DNA from: CAVWDI01 sp963753725
GTDB taxonomy: Bacteria; Chloroflexota; Anaerolineae; Anaerolineales; UBA4823
DNA length: 64,000 nt
Assembly (NCBI GenBank): GCA_963753725.1
Contig: CAVWDI010000010.1
Location: 620,001-684,000 of the forward strand
Direction of reading: 5' to 3'
Shown here piece by piece: positions 18,237 to 27,533 of this stretch; the stretch's first letter is position 1; every line of letters begins with the position of its first letter. Made by a program: the position numbers and the translations under genes. The notes under the pieces are model-generated. The model made no database searches. It had not been told where the DNA came from and worked only from the letters and a program-made list of their open reading frames with translations.

Positions 18237-19448
18237 TTATTTTTCCTGGGAATTATCCAATTCTGTAGGGGGAGCCACAAGCTGCTTCTTTTTTAGCAGT
18301 CTCATTCCAAATAAGAAGCGCGTAATATTGGTGCGCTTAACCACCAGGTCGTAAACAATAAAAGTAACTCCGGTGGCAATCGTCAGAATCGCTGCGTATT
18401 TAATCGCGATTCCAAGTGTCCACTGCGCAACGTAATAACCGACGATCACAATCACAGTTTGGTGGAGGATATAGACCGGATATGAGGATTCGGCATTATA
18501 TTTGAGGAAGCGGTTAGTGAAGTTCAAGAATTGCCTGCCGTAACCCAGGATAGCGATCAGAAAGAACCATGCGGCAAATCCGTTTACGTAAACATCTATA
18601 ATCCATGAGGGAAGCACTCTTGGAAAACCACCAAATACTTGAAAATATGCAACGAACAGCCACAGGACCGGACCCAGAACCAGGGCGACTGCCTTGTGCC
18701 GGTCAATGGCCACCTCAAAACGCGAGTCGGCAACCAGTAAAAAACCATAGATAAAGACTGTGATGAAGTACAGGGGGCTTGGATAAAAGTCAATAAGCCG
18801 GTACATCGCATATAGGGGTATCGCGAGCAGAAAGATCATGCCAGGATATGAGCAAAATGCCGCCAACCAGCCAACCAACCTTTTCCCAAAGTCATGTCGT
18901 CTAAGGAAGAGGAAAAGAGGCAGGGCAAGCAGTGAAAAGAAAAAGAGAAATAGAATAAACCACAGGTGTCCTAACGCGAAACCGCCCAAAAAATACCCAT
19001 CCATATCGGCAGGATTGATGCTGAAAAAGTTTGGATACCACTCAAGGTACGATCCGGAAAAACCAGTATGGTTGAGCAGGCCAAAGTATGACTGGGGCGG
19101 CACGATCACCAGCAACCCAAAGATAAGCGGTATCAGCAGCCGGATGAACCTTTCCTTCACATACTGTCCACCGCTTCGAAAGCCCAGGGCGAACCAGGTG
19201 GATGCGCCGGCCAGCAGAAACAATAATGCCATATGCCAGGGATGCAAGTAGAAAATAAAGTAGGTCAAAGCCTCGCTCAACAAGGCGTTCTTGACGTACC
19301 AGTTGGAATGGGTGTCAAAGATGCGGGCTGTGTGGAAGGGGAAAAGCAGCAGTACAGCCAGCACTCGCAGCCAGTCGATGTCGTAACGGCGCTGAGGTTT
19401 GATTGGATTGGAATCAGATTGGCCCACAGTCTGTTTTCCATTCGTCAT
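18237..19448 (-). CDS. Acyltransferase 3 family membrane protein, copy 3
   Basis: An intact acyltransferase-3 protein of about 403 residues. The N-terminal signature is 'RRYDIDWLRVLAVLLLFPFH' with the conserved His. 'LLFLLAGASTWFALGFRSGG' and 'RFIRLLIPLIFGLLVIVPPQ' follow, and near the end 'SSYPVYILHQTVIVIVGYYV'. About ten helices are visible. The end (GMRLLKKKQLVAPPTELD) is basic then acidic. ATG 19448 has GGAG 6 bases upstream; ATG 19460 is an alternative without a clear site. It probably modifies a surface glycan or lipid together with its two paralogues. Confidence 0.88.
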   Translation of the reverse strand: MTNGKQTVGQSDSNPIKPQRRYDIDWLRVLAVLLLFPFHTARIFDTHSNWYVKNALLSEALTYFIFYLHPWHMALLFLLAGASTWFALGFRSGGQYVKERFIRLLIPLIFGLLVIVPPQSYFGLLNHTGFSGSYLEWYPNFFSINPADMDGYFLGGFALGHLWFILFLFFFSLLALPLFLFLRRHDFGKRLVGWLAAFCSYPGMIFLLAIPLYAMYRLIDFYPSPLYFITVFIYGFLLVADSRFEVAIDRHKAVALVLGPVLWLFVAYFQVFGGFPRVLPSWIIDVYVNGFAAWFFLIAILGYGRQFLNFTNRFLKYNAESSYPVYILHQTVIVIVGYYVAQWTLGIAIKYAAILTIATGVTFIVYDLVVKRTNITRFLFGMRLLKKKQLVAPPTELDNSQEK

Positions 19449-19487
19449 TTTCCGCTCCATCTTCGTTGTTAAGTTTGGCTCTATCGT

Positions 19488-19910
19488 CTATTTTTTCTGG
19501 GTTAATGTCTGGCGGTGCACTTTTCGTATCGATTCGATTAACAAATCGGCATCAATACCTTTGGCGACAAATTCATCTACACCTGCCTCACGAGCCCGCT
19601 GTTTTAACTTGTCTGTATTGTGAATGGTTAGCAATACCACGCCAATTTCGGGCTGAAAGTCTTTGATACGTTTGGTTGCTTCCAACCCATCCATGTTTGG
19701 CATTTTCCAGTCCATCAAGACCACATCCGGAAGGAGAGTTTCTGCTATTTGTACGGCTTCATACCCGTCTTCAGCCTCTCCTATTACCTCAATTCCCTCC
19801 TTTAATACAAGCAAGTTGCGTAGTGCAGTCCGGACTCGCTCCAGGTCATCGACGACCAGGACTTTTATCGGATCTTGACCAGAGACAAAATAATTTTTTT
19901 CCGCTTTCAT
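19488..19910 (-). CDS. Single-domain response regulator
   Basis: A CheY-like receiver of 140 residues with no output domain. The acidic pair is in VLVVDDLERV, the phospho-acceptor Asp67 in 'LPDVVLMDWKMPNMDG', the Thr switch in VVLLTIH, and the conserved Lys in FVAKGID. It is most like the receiver half of NarL-type regulators. It is separate from the kinase/regulator pair upstream, which ends in a terminator between them, so it may receive phosphate from that kinase or from another. Confidence 0.88.
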   Translation of the reverse strand: MKAEKNYFVSGQDPIKVLVVDDLERVRTALRNLLVLKEGIEVIGEAEDGYEAVQIAETLLPDVVLMDWKMPNMDGLEATKRIKDFQPEIGVVLLTIHNTDKLKQRAREAGVDEFVAKGIDADLLIESIRKVHRQTLTQKK

Positions 19911-19980
19911 GGTTAGTTCTATTGTAGAGCAATATGTTTAATTCATCATCCGGCGGTGGGCAGATTCGTAATACGAAAAA

Positions 19981-20002
19981 AGACCGATTTTTTATATCGG
20001 TC
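19981..20002 (-). terminator. Intrinsic terminator of the kinase/regulator operon
   Basis: On the minus strand, stem AGACCGAT/ATCGGTCT with a 6-base loop is followed directly by a run of T. It lies about 75 bases past the NarL-type gene stop and before the orphan receiver gene. Confidence 0.75.
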
Positions 20003-20077
20003 TATGGGATGGTTTGATATTAAGACTAAAGTCTTAGCGTTACTTCCCTGGTATGGAAATAATCTCGAATTATTTTT

Positions 20078-20719
20078 TTATAACAAATTGTGTTTTAAGG
20101 AATAGATTGCTGCCTGGGTGCGGTTATCCAGATCTAATTTGCTGAGAATGCTGCTGACATAAGTCTTGACGGTTTTTTCGCTGATCACCATCTCGTCAGC
20201 AATTTCCTTATTATTTTTGCCTTTCGCAATAAGACGCAATACATCCAACTCACGAGGGGTTAGTTCATCGAGTCCTGTTGGTTTATCAACGGGAGGACTA
20301 ACGAATTGGTTCATCAGCTTGGAAACGATTTCGGGATGCAGTTGGGATTCTCCCATATATACAGTCTTTATGGCGGCAGCCAGCTCATCCGGTGAGACAT
20401 CTTTGAGCAAGTATCCAGCGGCGCCCGCTTTGATAGCCGGAAATACCATCTCGTCCTCGGTAAAACTGCTCAAAACGATCACTTTGCTGTCAGGACTTAT
20501 GTCATTGATCTGGCGGGTGGCTTCGATGCCATCCATCTCCGGCATCACCAGATCCATAAGAACAATATCTGGTCGCGTTCCCCGAAACTGATCGACCGCC
20601 TCAACTCCGTTTCCCGCTTCTCCCACCACCGTTATCCCATCCAGCAGATCAAAATAAGTTCGCAAACCCTGGCGGACCAATTGGTGATCATCCACGATCA
20701 GAACACGGATTTCATCCAT
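20078..20719 (-). CDS. NarL/LuxR-family response regulator
   Basis: This two-domain regulator of 213 residues has an N-terminal receiver (IRVLIVDDHQ, phospho-acceptor Asp56 in 'IVLMDLVMPEMDG', Lys in YLLKDVSP). A C-terminal LuxR-type HTH follows: 'LTPRELDVLRLIAKGKNNKE' and 'EKTVKTYVSSILSKLDLDNR'. The ATG at 20719 overlaps the end of the sensor kinase gene by 8 bases, showing translational coupling. The longer frame to 20773 lies inside the kinase gene. It is the likely partner of the adjacent kinase and is followed by a strong terminator. Confidence 0.93.
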   Translation of the reverse strand: MDEIRVLIVDDHQLVRQGLRTYFDLLDGITVVGEAGNGVEAVDQFRGTRPDIVLMDLVMPEMDGIEATRQINDISPDSKVIVLSSFTEDEMVFPAIKAGAAGYLLKDVSPDELAAAIKTVYMGESQLHPEIVSKLMNQFVSPPVDKPTGLDELTPRELDVLRLIAKGKNNKEIADEMVISEKTVKTYVSSILSKLDLDNRTQAAIYSLKHNLL

Positions 20720-21896
20720 AATTAGTATCCCCATCACCGAGCGGTAAATCAAGGGAAACGCGTGTCCCTTCACCCGGTTTTGAATCGATTAACAATGTCC
20801 CACCGATTATTTCAGCACGCTCGCGCATACTGGACAGTCCGATATTCTTTCCTTTAATGTTAACTTCTTTTGGAGTGAAACCTTTGCCCTGATCTTCAAT
20901 AATCAACTTCAATCGCTGACGCTCTTCTATTATTTGGACTGTGGCTTTATCCGTCTGGGCGTGTTTTACCACATTATTCAGCGCTTCCTGTGTAATTCGG
21001 AACAGCTGCTGCGCCTGGTCTTTAGACATATCTGGCTCTTCCGGAATTAATAGCGAAACTTCAAGCCCGTGCTGCCTGTTGAGGATAACAGCGTGCTGTC
21101 TGAGGGCAGGGACAAGGCCAACTTCCATAGCAGCAGTCGGTCGAAGTTCAAATATCAAGGAACGCATTTCAGACAGGGCCGATTTGGCTAAGTCTTGCAT
21201 TTCATCCAGCTGTTCTTTAGCCTTCAATAGATCCCGGTCGATCAGGATACGGACTGACTCGGCTGATAAATTTAGTGTGAACAAAGTTTGAGTGACCGAA
21301 TCGTGCAAGCTGCGTGCGACGCGGTTGCGTTCCTGCAGCACCGCCAATTCCTCAGCTTGTTCAGTATATACCTGTAATTGTTGGTGGGCGATTTGGAGTT
21401 CAGTTTGCTGCTTCAGACTTGCCTGGCGAGCAGTTTCGGCCTCGCGGATAATGGCGATAAACGCTGCCAATAAAAAATAAACAACCGTATAAACGAGTAC
21501 CAGGGGTAATCCCACATCGAGCCCAAAACCAGAGAGCATAAAAATAGACATGACCACTGTGAAGATGCCGGTGACCAAGAAGCCGGTCCGCTGGGGGAAA
21601 TTGTGCATGACCTGCACAACGAGGGGAGCAAACAGTGAAGCCCAAAAATCCACAATCGGTGTACGATATGCGATTGTGCAGATGATGGCGGTTTGAATTA
21701 TCAAGTAGATATAGGTTAATCGACGATTTTGACGGATGTAAAATGGTTCAACAAACAACAGAATTAAATAGGCGGCAAACAATAAAACAATTGACCAAAG
21801 ATTATCATCACGAAAGCTAATTATGGTGCGAATCAGCGCGGTAATGGCCAGCAGGTAAGTCGCGATATATGTAACTAATAGTGTCCGACGAGTCAT
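20712..21896 (-). CDS. LiaS/NarX-type sensor histidine kinase
   Basis: A membrane kinase of 394 residues. Residues 1-150 contain about five or six hydrophobic helices and little extracytoplasmic sequence, so sensing is probably within the membrane. A coiled-coil (about 155-185) leads to the HisKA_3 motif 'LQERNRVARSLHDSVTQTLF' with phospho-His198. The HATPase_c domain follows: 'RITQEALNNVVKHAQTDKAT', 'LIIEDQGKGF' and 'GLSSMRERAEIIGGTLLI'. It phosphorylates the NarL-type regulator whose start lies inside its last codons. The signal is unknown. Confidence 0.92.
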   Translation of the reverse strand: MTRRTLLVTYIATYLLAITALIRTIISFRDDNLWSIVLLFAAYLILLFVEPFYIRQNRRLTYIYLIIQTAIICTIAYRTPIVDFWASLFAPLVVQVMHNFPQRTGFLVTGIFTVVMSIFMLSGFGLDVGLPLVLVYTVVYFLLAAFIAIIREAETARQASLKQQTELQIAHQQLQVYTEQAEELAVLQERNRVARSLHDSVTQTLFTLNLSAESVRILIDRDLLKAKEQLDEMQDLAKSALSEMRSLIFELRPTAAMEVGLVPALRQHAVILNRQHGLEVSLLIPEEPDMSKDQAQQLFRITQEALNNVVKHAQTDKATVQIIEERQRLKLIIEDQGKGFTPKEVNIKGKNIGLSSMRERAEIIGGTLLIDSKPGEGTRVSLDLPLGDGDTNYG

Positions 21897-21973
21897 TGGA
21901 TATGGATTATATCAATTGAAGCGGAGATAATTGTAAAACCTCGATACTGCTTACAAAAAGGTGTACTATGTGG

Positions 21974-22006
21974 ACCACGCAGGTCCCGGAGACTTGCGTG
22001 GTCTCT
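21974..22006 (+). repeat. 33-base hairpin repeat, member C
   Basis: Arms ACCACGCAG and TTGCGTGGT pair (one G-T wobble) with the family's 11-base loop and are followed by CTCT. Stem position 4 has switched from T-A to A-T relative to A and B. Confidence 0.65.
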
Positions 22007-22021
22007 GGGAGGTCTTGTACT

Positions 22022-22457
22022 TTATAAAGACAGCGCGTTCAAAGCTAAAATAATCGTTACCGCACCGATAATTCCCCACAGAAGCAGCCCAACATTGTAT
22101 ACTTTCAGCAGTTTGCGGACTGCCAATTTTAATCCCATTGCGCTGCATGATCCGACGAACGATAATCCCGCGGCCAGCAAAATAGAGGTACATCCCGCCT
22201 CCGATCAAACCCGGATAAACCCACCATGGATGATCGAATATAAGAAGTATTCCAGCCAGCGGAAGTATCCAAAGGATCATTGCATCCCAGATGGATTCAC
22301 CTCGGGCGTCGAGGTAAAAAGTGCGGTCAACCTGGGATTCGGGTTCACCAAAGCCTATTTTGGCCGCAAATTTTGGTGCGGCAGCATTGATAACCTGCCC
22401 CAACCAGCCCAGCAGCAATGTGAAAATTACCAGTGTTACACCCCATAGAATATTCAT
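22022..22457 (-). pseudogene. Small membrane protein, +1 frameshift near C-terminus
   Basis: As written, 163 codons run to 21966 with an unlikely polar tail. Dropping one base from the run 22134-22136 changes the tail to 'GLKLAVRKLLKVYNVGLLLW' plus a helix 'GIIGAVTIILALNALSL' and a stop at 22022. This gives about 145 residues with four helices ('ILWGVTLVIFTLLLGWLGQV', 'LWILPLAGILLIF', 'YPGLIGGGMYLYFAG' and the new one). The restored membrane helix makes the frameshift convincing. No family is recognised. Confidence 0.6.
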
Positions 22458-22494
22458 GAGTAACTCCTATTAATTCTCATAACGGACAATTCGG

Positions 22495-23154
22495 TTATTC
22501 AGATTCCACCCGCATTTTTATACCCTCTAGCATCTTGCGCTCCATATTAAATGAAATCGGGTCAACGAAGATGCGCCATATGAGGGTGTTAGTAAAATTT
22601 GATTCGTAGTTCAAGCGCGTGCGTATAATCAGTCGCGACGATTCATCGTCGATGTGTTCTAAAAAGAAAATCCACAGTCAGATGCCAGTTTTAATCTCTT
22701 CACCTGGGGGGATATCCCCACGCAGGATAAGCGTATTGCCGGGTTCAATCGCGGCCACGTCAAATGCAGGGTAGCCTTCCGGACCGATACGCACCTGGTC
22801 CCCAACTTTCAATTCCAGGAATTTTGGAATGATGCGGTCGGCGTTGTGAATGTCGCAACCGGCCAGGTTTTCAAGCCGTTCGTAGCTGTAAAACCCGCCG
22901 CGGCCCTGACCCAACTGCACCAACCAGGGCCATACCGTATCTAGAGGCGCCTGGATGGTTACGGCACGCGTGGACTCCAGCCTCGGGTCAGGCGCCATTT
23001 CATCCCCGGGGAGGGTCATATCTAACTCTGCGTCATCTGCGCCCCATTTGCAGTACCAGGGTCTCAGTACGGGACTCAACACGATGCTGCCTGCAATTGA
23101 AACCGCTCCCCAGACTTCTTCAAGAAGGGAAGGATTGAATTTTTTATGGACCAT
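22495..23154 (-). pseudogene. SRPBCC-fold protein with in-frame stop
   Basis: Residues 1-158 read 'ESTRAVTIQAPLDTVWPWLV' then QLGQGRGGFYSYERLENLAGC, 'DIHNADRIIPKFLELKVGDQ' and 'GPEGYPAFDVAAIEPGNTLI', typical of an uncharacterised SRPBCC (START-like) group. A TGA at 22678-22680 stops it, but the same frame continues 'LWIFFLEHIDDESSRLIIR' and 'RIFVDPISFNMERKMLEGIK' to a TAA at 22495, the normal C-terminus. A net insertion of three bases around 22680-22700 could also explain the stop. It lies four bases after the CPBP gene and is probably co-transcribed with it. Confidence 0.65.
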
Positions 23155-23157
23155 TTT

Positions 23158-23994
23158 CTAACACCTCCGCTGTGGTGGATTTAATAATCGTGCTGGTTCT
23201 CTCCTGCAGAACCTGAATTGGGTCAGAGTTTTTGAATCCCATAATAATATAACCGCAATCGTGGTGATAATAATCAAAAGGCTCGTTACAAGATGACCGG
23301 TTGAAGTGTAGAAACTGGTGAATGATAGCGTGCACAGGTTGTACGCTGCGTGAAATAGAATGGTCCCAAGCACGCTCTTGCCTGTGTTGTTGAAAATGAA
23401 CACGATCAATATGCGGATTGTTATCAATGAAATCACCTGCCAGATGATCCATTGTGGTTCCTGGCCGGCAAGAATGTACATCGGGATATGCCAGAGGCCC
23501 CAAATTATCCCCAATAGAAGGCCGGCTTTTAAGGCCTTCCAGCGCTCCTGCATCGGTTCAAAGGCATATCCCATCCAACCCAGCTCTTCAAACAGCGCGA
23601 ATATGAAGAATAAAACAAAAAGAATTGGTGCTGCAAGGATTGGAAAAAGTGGATCAGGCGTAGTTTCCCCCATTAAACTTAAAACCCCGGATGCTAAGGA
23701 GAATAGGACCGGCCAAAAGAATAGAATCGGTAGGTACCATATCTTGTTGGTGATCCTTTTATTGTCAAAAGATCTCCGTAAGAAGCTTTTTACCCCATCC
23801 GATCCATTTTCCCGGAAAACGAGTATCAGCCCGGCAAGGATTGGCGCCAGAGCCAGGACCAGTCCCACCAGCATGACCATTTCACCTGCGACAAAGGATG
23901 CAAGGTAATATATTGGTAAAGAAATTAAAAAGACTAACCCAAAAAAGAGTGGCAAATTCGCCCTCGAATTGGGTGGGCTTGAGACATCATGCAT
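23158..23994 (-). CDS. CPBP family protease-like membrane protein lacking the motif-1 Arg
   Basis: This protein of 278 residues has about eight helices and belongs to the EELGWRGY subgroup of CPBP proteins. Motif 1 here is FEELGWMGYAF, so both Glu residues (136, 137) are present but the usual Arg is Met141. Motif 2 is GLWHIPMY (H169) and motif 3 is LFHAAYN. The metal ligands are thus mostly kept. Whether it is active cannot be judged. The last 30 residues (QFRFCRREPARLLNPPQRRC) look atypical and may result from a late frameshift. The gene is followed four bases later by the SRPBCC pseudogene. Confidence 0.78.
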   Translation of the reverse strand: MHDVSSPPNSRANLPLFFGLVFLISLPIYYLASFVAGEMVMLVGLVLALAPILAGLILVFRENGSDGVKSFLRRSFDNKRITNKIWYLPILFFWPVLFSLASGVLSLMGETTPDPLFPILAAPILFVLFFIFALFEELGWMGYAFEPMQERWKALKAGLLLGIIWGLWHIPMYILAGQEPQWIIWQVISLITIRILIVFIFNNTGKSVLGTILFHAAYNLCTLSFTSFYTSTGHLVTSLLIIITTIAVILLWDSKTLTQFRFCRREPARLLNPPQRRC

Positions 23995-24474
23995 TGTTAC
24001 TATCCTTGTCGGTTTCTTAAATTATCAGAGTTGAAGATTTCTGGGGCTATTTACTTGAGTTCTAAATATTATAGAACAGAATTCGATAAATACTCCATTT
24101 TACCCCTGTTTTTTAGGGGTCAGAAGATTTAAATTTTCACTCCGTCCCGTAAAGAACAAAGGACTACGTTCCCACGGGATTGCTGCGCATCAGAATGACA
24201 ATGCACCTAATTTTATATGAATGCCTACTTAGTTTCTAATATTATAGAATAGTTTTATCCATTACTCTAACAAATATTTTATGTCGTTAACATGCTTGCC
24301 TATTGCCAGGCTATCACATTTTTAATTCTTCGCAGCACCCCAAGCGAAATAAAATCCGACATATAAGCGACCTAACCTTATAGCCGGATTCAAATATCTT
24401 CAATCCATATAAATCGTAACGAATACTCTGCCGCGGTATACTTATAACACCAGGTGGATTAAACCTAAAACAAG
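23995..24474. other. Intergenic stretch with flanking direct repeats
   Basis: About 480 bases have no gene. An imperfect direct repeat (TTCTAAATATTATAGAACAG at 24060 and TTCTAATATTATAGAATAG at 24234) flanks a segment containing a fragment like the dispersed intergenic repeat (GGGATTGCTGCGCATCAGAA and so on). Confidence 0.5.
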
Positions 24475-24897
24475 CTACCCTTCAAAGTATTCGCTTTCGA
24501 AAGAACTGATCGAATTAGCGACCGCTCTTATGAATTTTGCATTCCTCATTATCTTGACCATGTCGCCTTTGATTTTGAAGGTTCCTTTTACAACGCCCGC
24601 CAGGAAGTGCGCCTCCCCTTTCACGACCGATTTGAAATCCGGGTATGAGCCTGTTACGATAAAACCTGGATCGACGTCAGATGAGACATCCACCAAACGA
24701 GCATCTGAGCATTTACCGGCTGCTGCCTCTAAATAGACATGGGTGGAATGTTTAAGCCTCCTCCGGGAGTGAGGACAAATAACCAGTTTCCATTGAATCG
24801 CTACGCTCCAATTTTGGCCGGTTTTAGCTATGACCTCATCTGCATTGATCGCCTTCTTCCAATCATCACACCATTCTTGCGATGGATATAGTACCAT
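24475..24897 (-). CDS. SCP-2 sterol-transfer family protein
   Basis: A cytosolic protein of 140 residues of the SCP2 fold, which binds lipids or acyl-CoAs. It starts 'YPSQEWCDDWKKAINADE' and has 'KTGQNWSVAIQWKLVICP', 'KCSDARLVDVSSDVDPGF', 'GEAHFLAGVVKGTFKIKGDM' and 'KIMRNAKFIRAVANSISS', all in the family's order. MVLYPSQ at 24897 is taken as the start because AAAGGAGGAG lies just before it. It lies about 50 bases downstream of the acyl-CoA dehydrogenase gene and the two probably worked together in acyl-CoA or lipid metabolism. Confidence 0.82.
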   Translation of the reverse strand: MVLYPSQEWCDDWKKAINADEVIAKTGQNWSVAIQWKLVICPHSRRRLKHSTHVYLEAAAGKCSDARLVDVSSDVDPGFIVTGSYPDFKSVVKGEAHFLAGVVKGTFKIKGDMVKIMRNAKFIRAVANSISSFESEYFEG

Positions 24898-24945
24898 CTT
24901 AACTCCTCCTTTACCTGAAAAACCAGATGCTTCTTTGAGCGACAA

Positions 24946-26208
24946 TTATAGGGTTTCAAGATCGTACCAGTAGCGAGCGTTCTCGAGCGTTTTTTAATCC
25001 TTTGCCGCCCATCCACAGACCGATCATTTTCTGATCGCGCCAGTGTTTCTCAATATCAAACTCACGTGAATAACCGTATGAACCCATAAAGTCCATCGCC
25101 CGGCTGCAGGCTCTTTCAACAGAATTGCTGGCATAGAGTGCCAGCCTTCGTGATTTAAGTTGCAAATCTTTCGTCCCAGGGCTCCCAGCCTGATATCTCT
25201 GGATAATCCAGTTCCCGGGTGTAAGCCCACATCCACGCCGAAGTTGACTTAATAAGGATTGCCACCTCTGAGAGCATATCCGCTACCAGGCTGTGTTCCT
25301 TCAGCTGTTTTCCAGAGATAACCCTTTCAGTGGTCCACTTTTTTATAATTTCATACACATTTTTCATGACGCCAATGGCCATTGCAGTCGAAGCAATGTT
25401 CCCCATGGTGATCGCACGTGTCCAATACTTCCAATCATCTCCCGGACCGTGCAGGCGGTATCTGCTGGGAACCCTTACATTGTCAAACCAGATGTCTGTA
25501 TTAATATCCGCAGACATACCAGATTTTTGGTACGGGTTGCCTATTGAGATACCCTCAGCATCTGCTGGTACCAGGATCAATGCGATATCATCGGGATTTG
25601 AGGAGCCTTTGTTGGTTGTGCATACCGTCACATATTGATTTCCTACTTTGCCGGAATTGGACGCCCAGATTTTGTGACCATTGATCACCCACTCATCGTT
25701 TTCCAACTTGGCAGTCGTTTGAATGGTTTTTCCATGCAATAAGCCGTAGTTTTCAATATCTGCACCGCTGGCGGGCTCGGTCATGGCAAAGCTGCCGACA
25801 TATATCTCTTCGCCGCAGAATTTTGGACCAAATTCTTCCAGCAGTTCCATGTTGCGGTGTGGTTTCAATGATATTGGGAATTATCCCCCAAATCGAGCAA
25901 ATGCATGCTGTGGCAAAACCGGAGTCAATCCGGGCTAATTCTTCACAAACGATATTACTCAATGCCATCGGCTCCGGCATCTCGGTACCCCCGACTTCAG
26001 CTGGAAAGAAGGCGGAGTTTACACCGAGGTCGACCAGAACTTCCTTCATGAGTGGTTTGATAAGCTTATGCTCACGCCAATCCTCATCCACTTGTTGGCG
26101 GATGGGTATGTATAGCTCCTCACCCCACTGTCTGATTACTTTTCCCAAACCGTTTAAAAATTCTGACACCCATTCCTTTGGTCTGATAAAATCATCTATC
26201 GTTGGCAT
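24946..26208 (-). pseudogene. Acyl-CoA dehydrogenase, broken by frameshifts and a 10-bp duplication
   Basis: Three pieces make one dehydrogenase of about 415 residues. The N-terminal domain is 'FIRPKEWVSEFLNGLGKVIR'..'IWGIIPNIIE'. The middle is 'PHRNMELLEEFGPKF' then FAMTEPASGADIEN (FAD/substrate motif), 'INGHKIWASNSG' and 'DIWFDNVRVPSRY'. The C-terminal part is 'SRRLALYASNSVERACSRAM', 'GSYGYSREFDIEKHWRDQK' and NARYWYDLETL. One extra base at 25863-25865 and one at 25164-25166 break the frame. A tandem repeat of AACGCTCGAG near 24974-24992 breaks it again just before the end. The start has AAGGAGG. A LysR gene is divergent, suggesting it regulated this gene. Confidence 0.85.
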
Positions 26209-26570
26209 TTTTCCTCCTTTATAAAAATACTGCGATAGTGCAGCAATCGAAATACTGGTATTGGTATAGAAATTATTGAGAATTTTTTTATTTTACATTT
26301 TACTTAAAAATTTTCGAGATTTCAAATTACTCTATCATTACTTCTCAAAAAAGAAGAGGGAAAAGTCTGACACCCCGTGATTATAATAATTGATCTGTTG
26401 CTATATTTTAAAAGTTCAGACAGCCCTGGGATTATCCGTTTACTCGGGTTTACGAAATGATGGGTTTAATGGGGATTATTTGACAGATACCGGATTCATT
26501 CGTTGGGCGGTGATCAAATAACATTACGGATGATTTATAATACTTATATCTCGAATTTAGGAATTCAAAA

Positions 26571-27525
26571 ATGGTGGATGTTGACAAGCTCGAAACTTTC
26601 GTTCATGCGGCTGAAACGCTGAGTTTTTCAAATGCAGCGAAACAATTAAAATCTCACCCAACCGACCGTCAGCTACCACATAAAATCTCTCGAAGAGGAA
26701 ATGGGGTTAGAACTCTTTGAACGACGGGGTTCTCATTTACACTTAACAGAAGCGGGACGGCTGCTGCTGCCTTGGGCGCGAAAATTGTTAAACCAATCCA
26801 TTGAGATGCAGGAGATGATGTCGTCCCTGCAGGATGGTGTTGTTGGGCAGTTAAGGGTGGCTTGCAGCACAACTGCTGGTAAATACGTTCTGCCTCAGTT
26901 AGCAGCCCGCTTCTGCCACCGCTATCCGGGGATCCAGGTCAGTATCTCAAGATGTAATCCCGAAAGTGTGATCCCTCAACTGCTCGAAAATGATGCTGAT
27001 CTGGGAGTGATCAGCCACGAACTATTGGATGAAAATTTCGAATTTCAAGAATTCTTCGAAGACCAGATTACCTTAATCGTACCAGCCAACCACCCCTGGG
27101 CGGTTCGGCGCGCGATCGAGCCGGATGAACTGATCAACGAGCCTTTTATTATGCGCGAGGCGGCATCCGGTACCCGGCGGGTGATGCTCACCGAACTGGC
27201 GAAGCACGATATTGGCATCGACGATTTGAATATCTTCATGGAATTGGGCAATGCTGAGGCCATCGTCAGGACAGTCTCAGCTGGTTTCGCAGTATCTTTC
27301 GTTTCCACACTGGCAACGGCCTGCCCGCTCGAACGCGGACATGTCGTGGATGTAAAAGTCATCGGACTGAATCTTCGGCGCAAGATTTATATGGTGCGCA
27401 AAAGGTTAGAGACGCAGCACCGTGCACAAGAAGTGTTCTGGGGTTTTGTGCACAGCCCTAAAAATATCGATTTGATAGAGATGGCCGGGCTGCCAGGAAG
27501 TGAGCAAAAGTATATCGCGCTTTAA
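26571..27525 (+). pseudogene. LysR-family transcription regulator, +1 frameshift in the HTH
   Basis: The N-terminal HTH starts MVDVDKLETFVHAAETLSF then SNAAKQL. One extra A in the run 26648-26651 shifts the frame; removing it gives 'KQLNLTQPTVSYHIKSLEEE' and joins the main frame 'MGLELFERRGSHLHLTEAGR'. The effector-binding domain follows ('LRVACSTTAGKYVLPQLAAR', 'NDADLGVISHELL', 'PFIMREAASGTRR'). This makes about 317 residues, the usual length. It is divergent from the broken acyl-CoA dehydrogenase and likely controls it. It ends in a clear terminator. As written the DNA-binding part is separated from the rest. Confidence 0.82.
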
Positions 27526-27533
27526 ATGAAGGG

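Noticed and set aside
10535..23154. TGA recoded as Trp, to rescue the CPBP and SRPBCC genes
   Set aside because: Several intact genes end in TGA (for example the sensor kinase, the QmoA-like gene and the GH13 gene), Trp is TGG elsewhere, and the CPBP copy also has a TAA and a lost catalytic residue.
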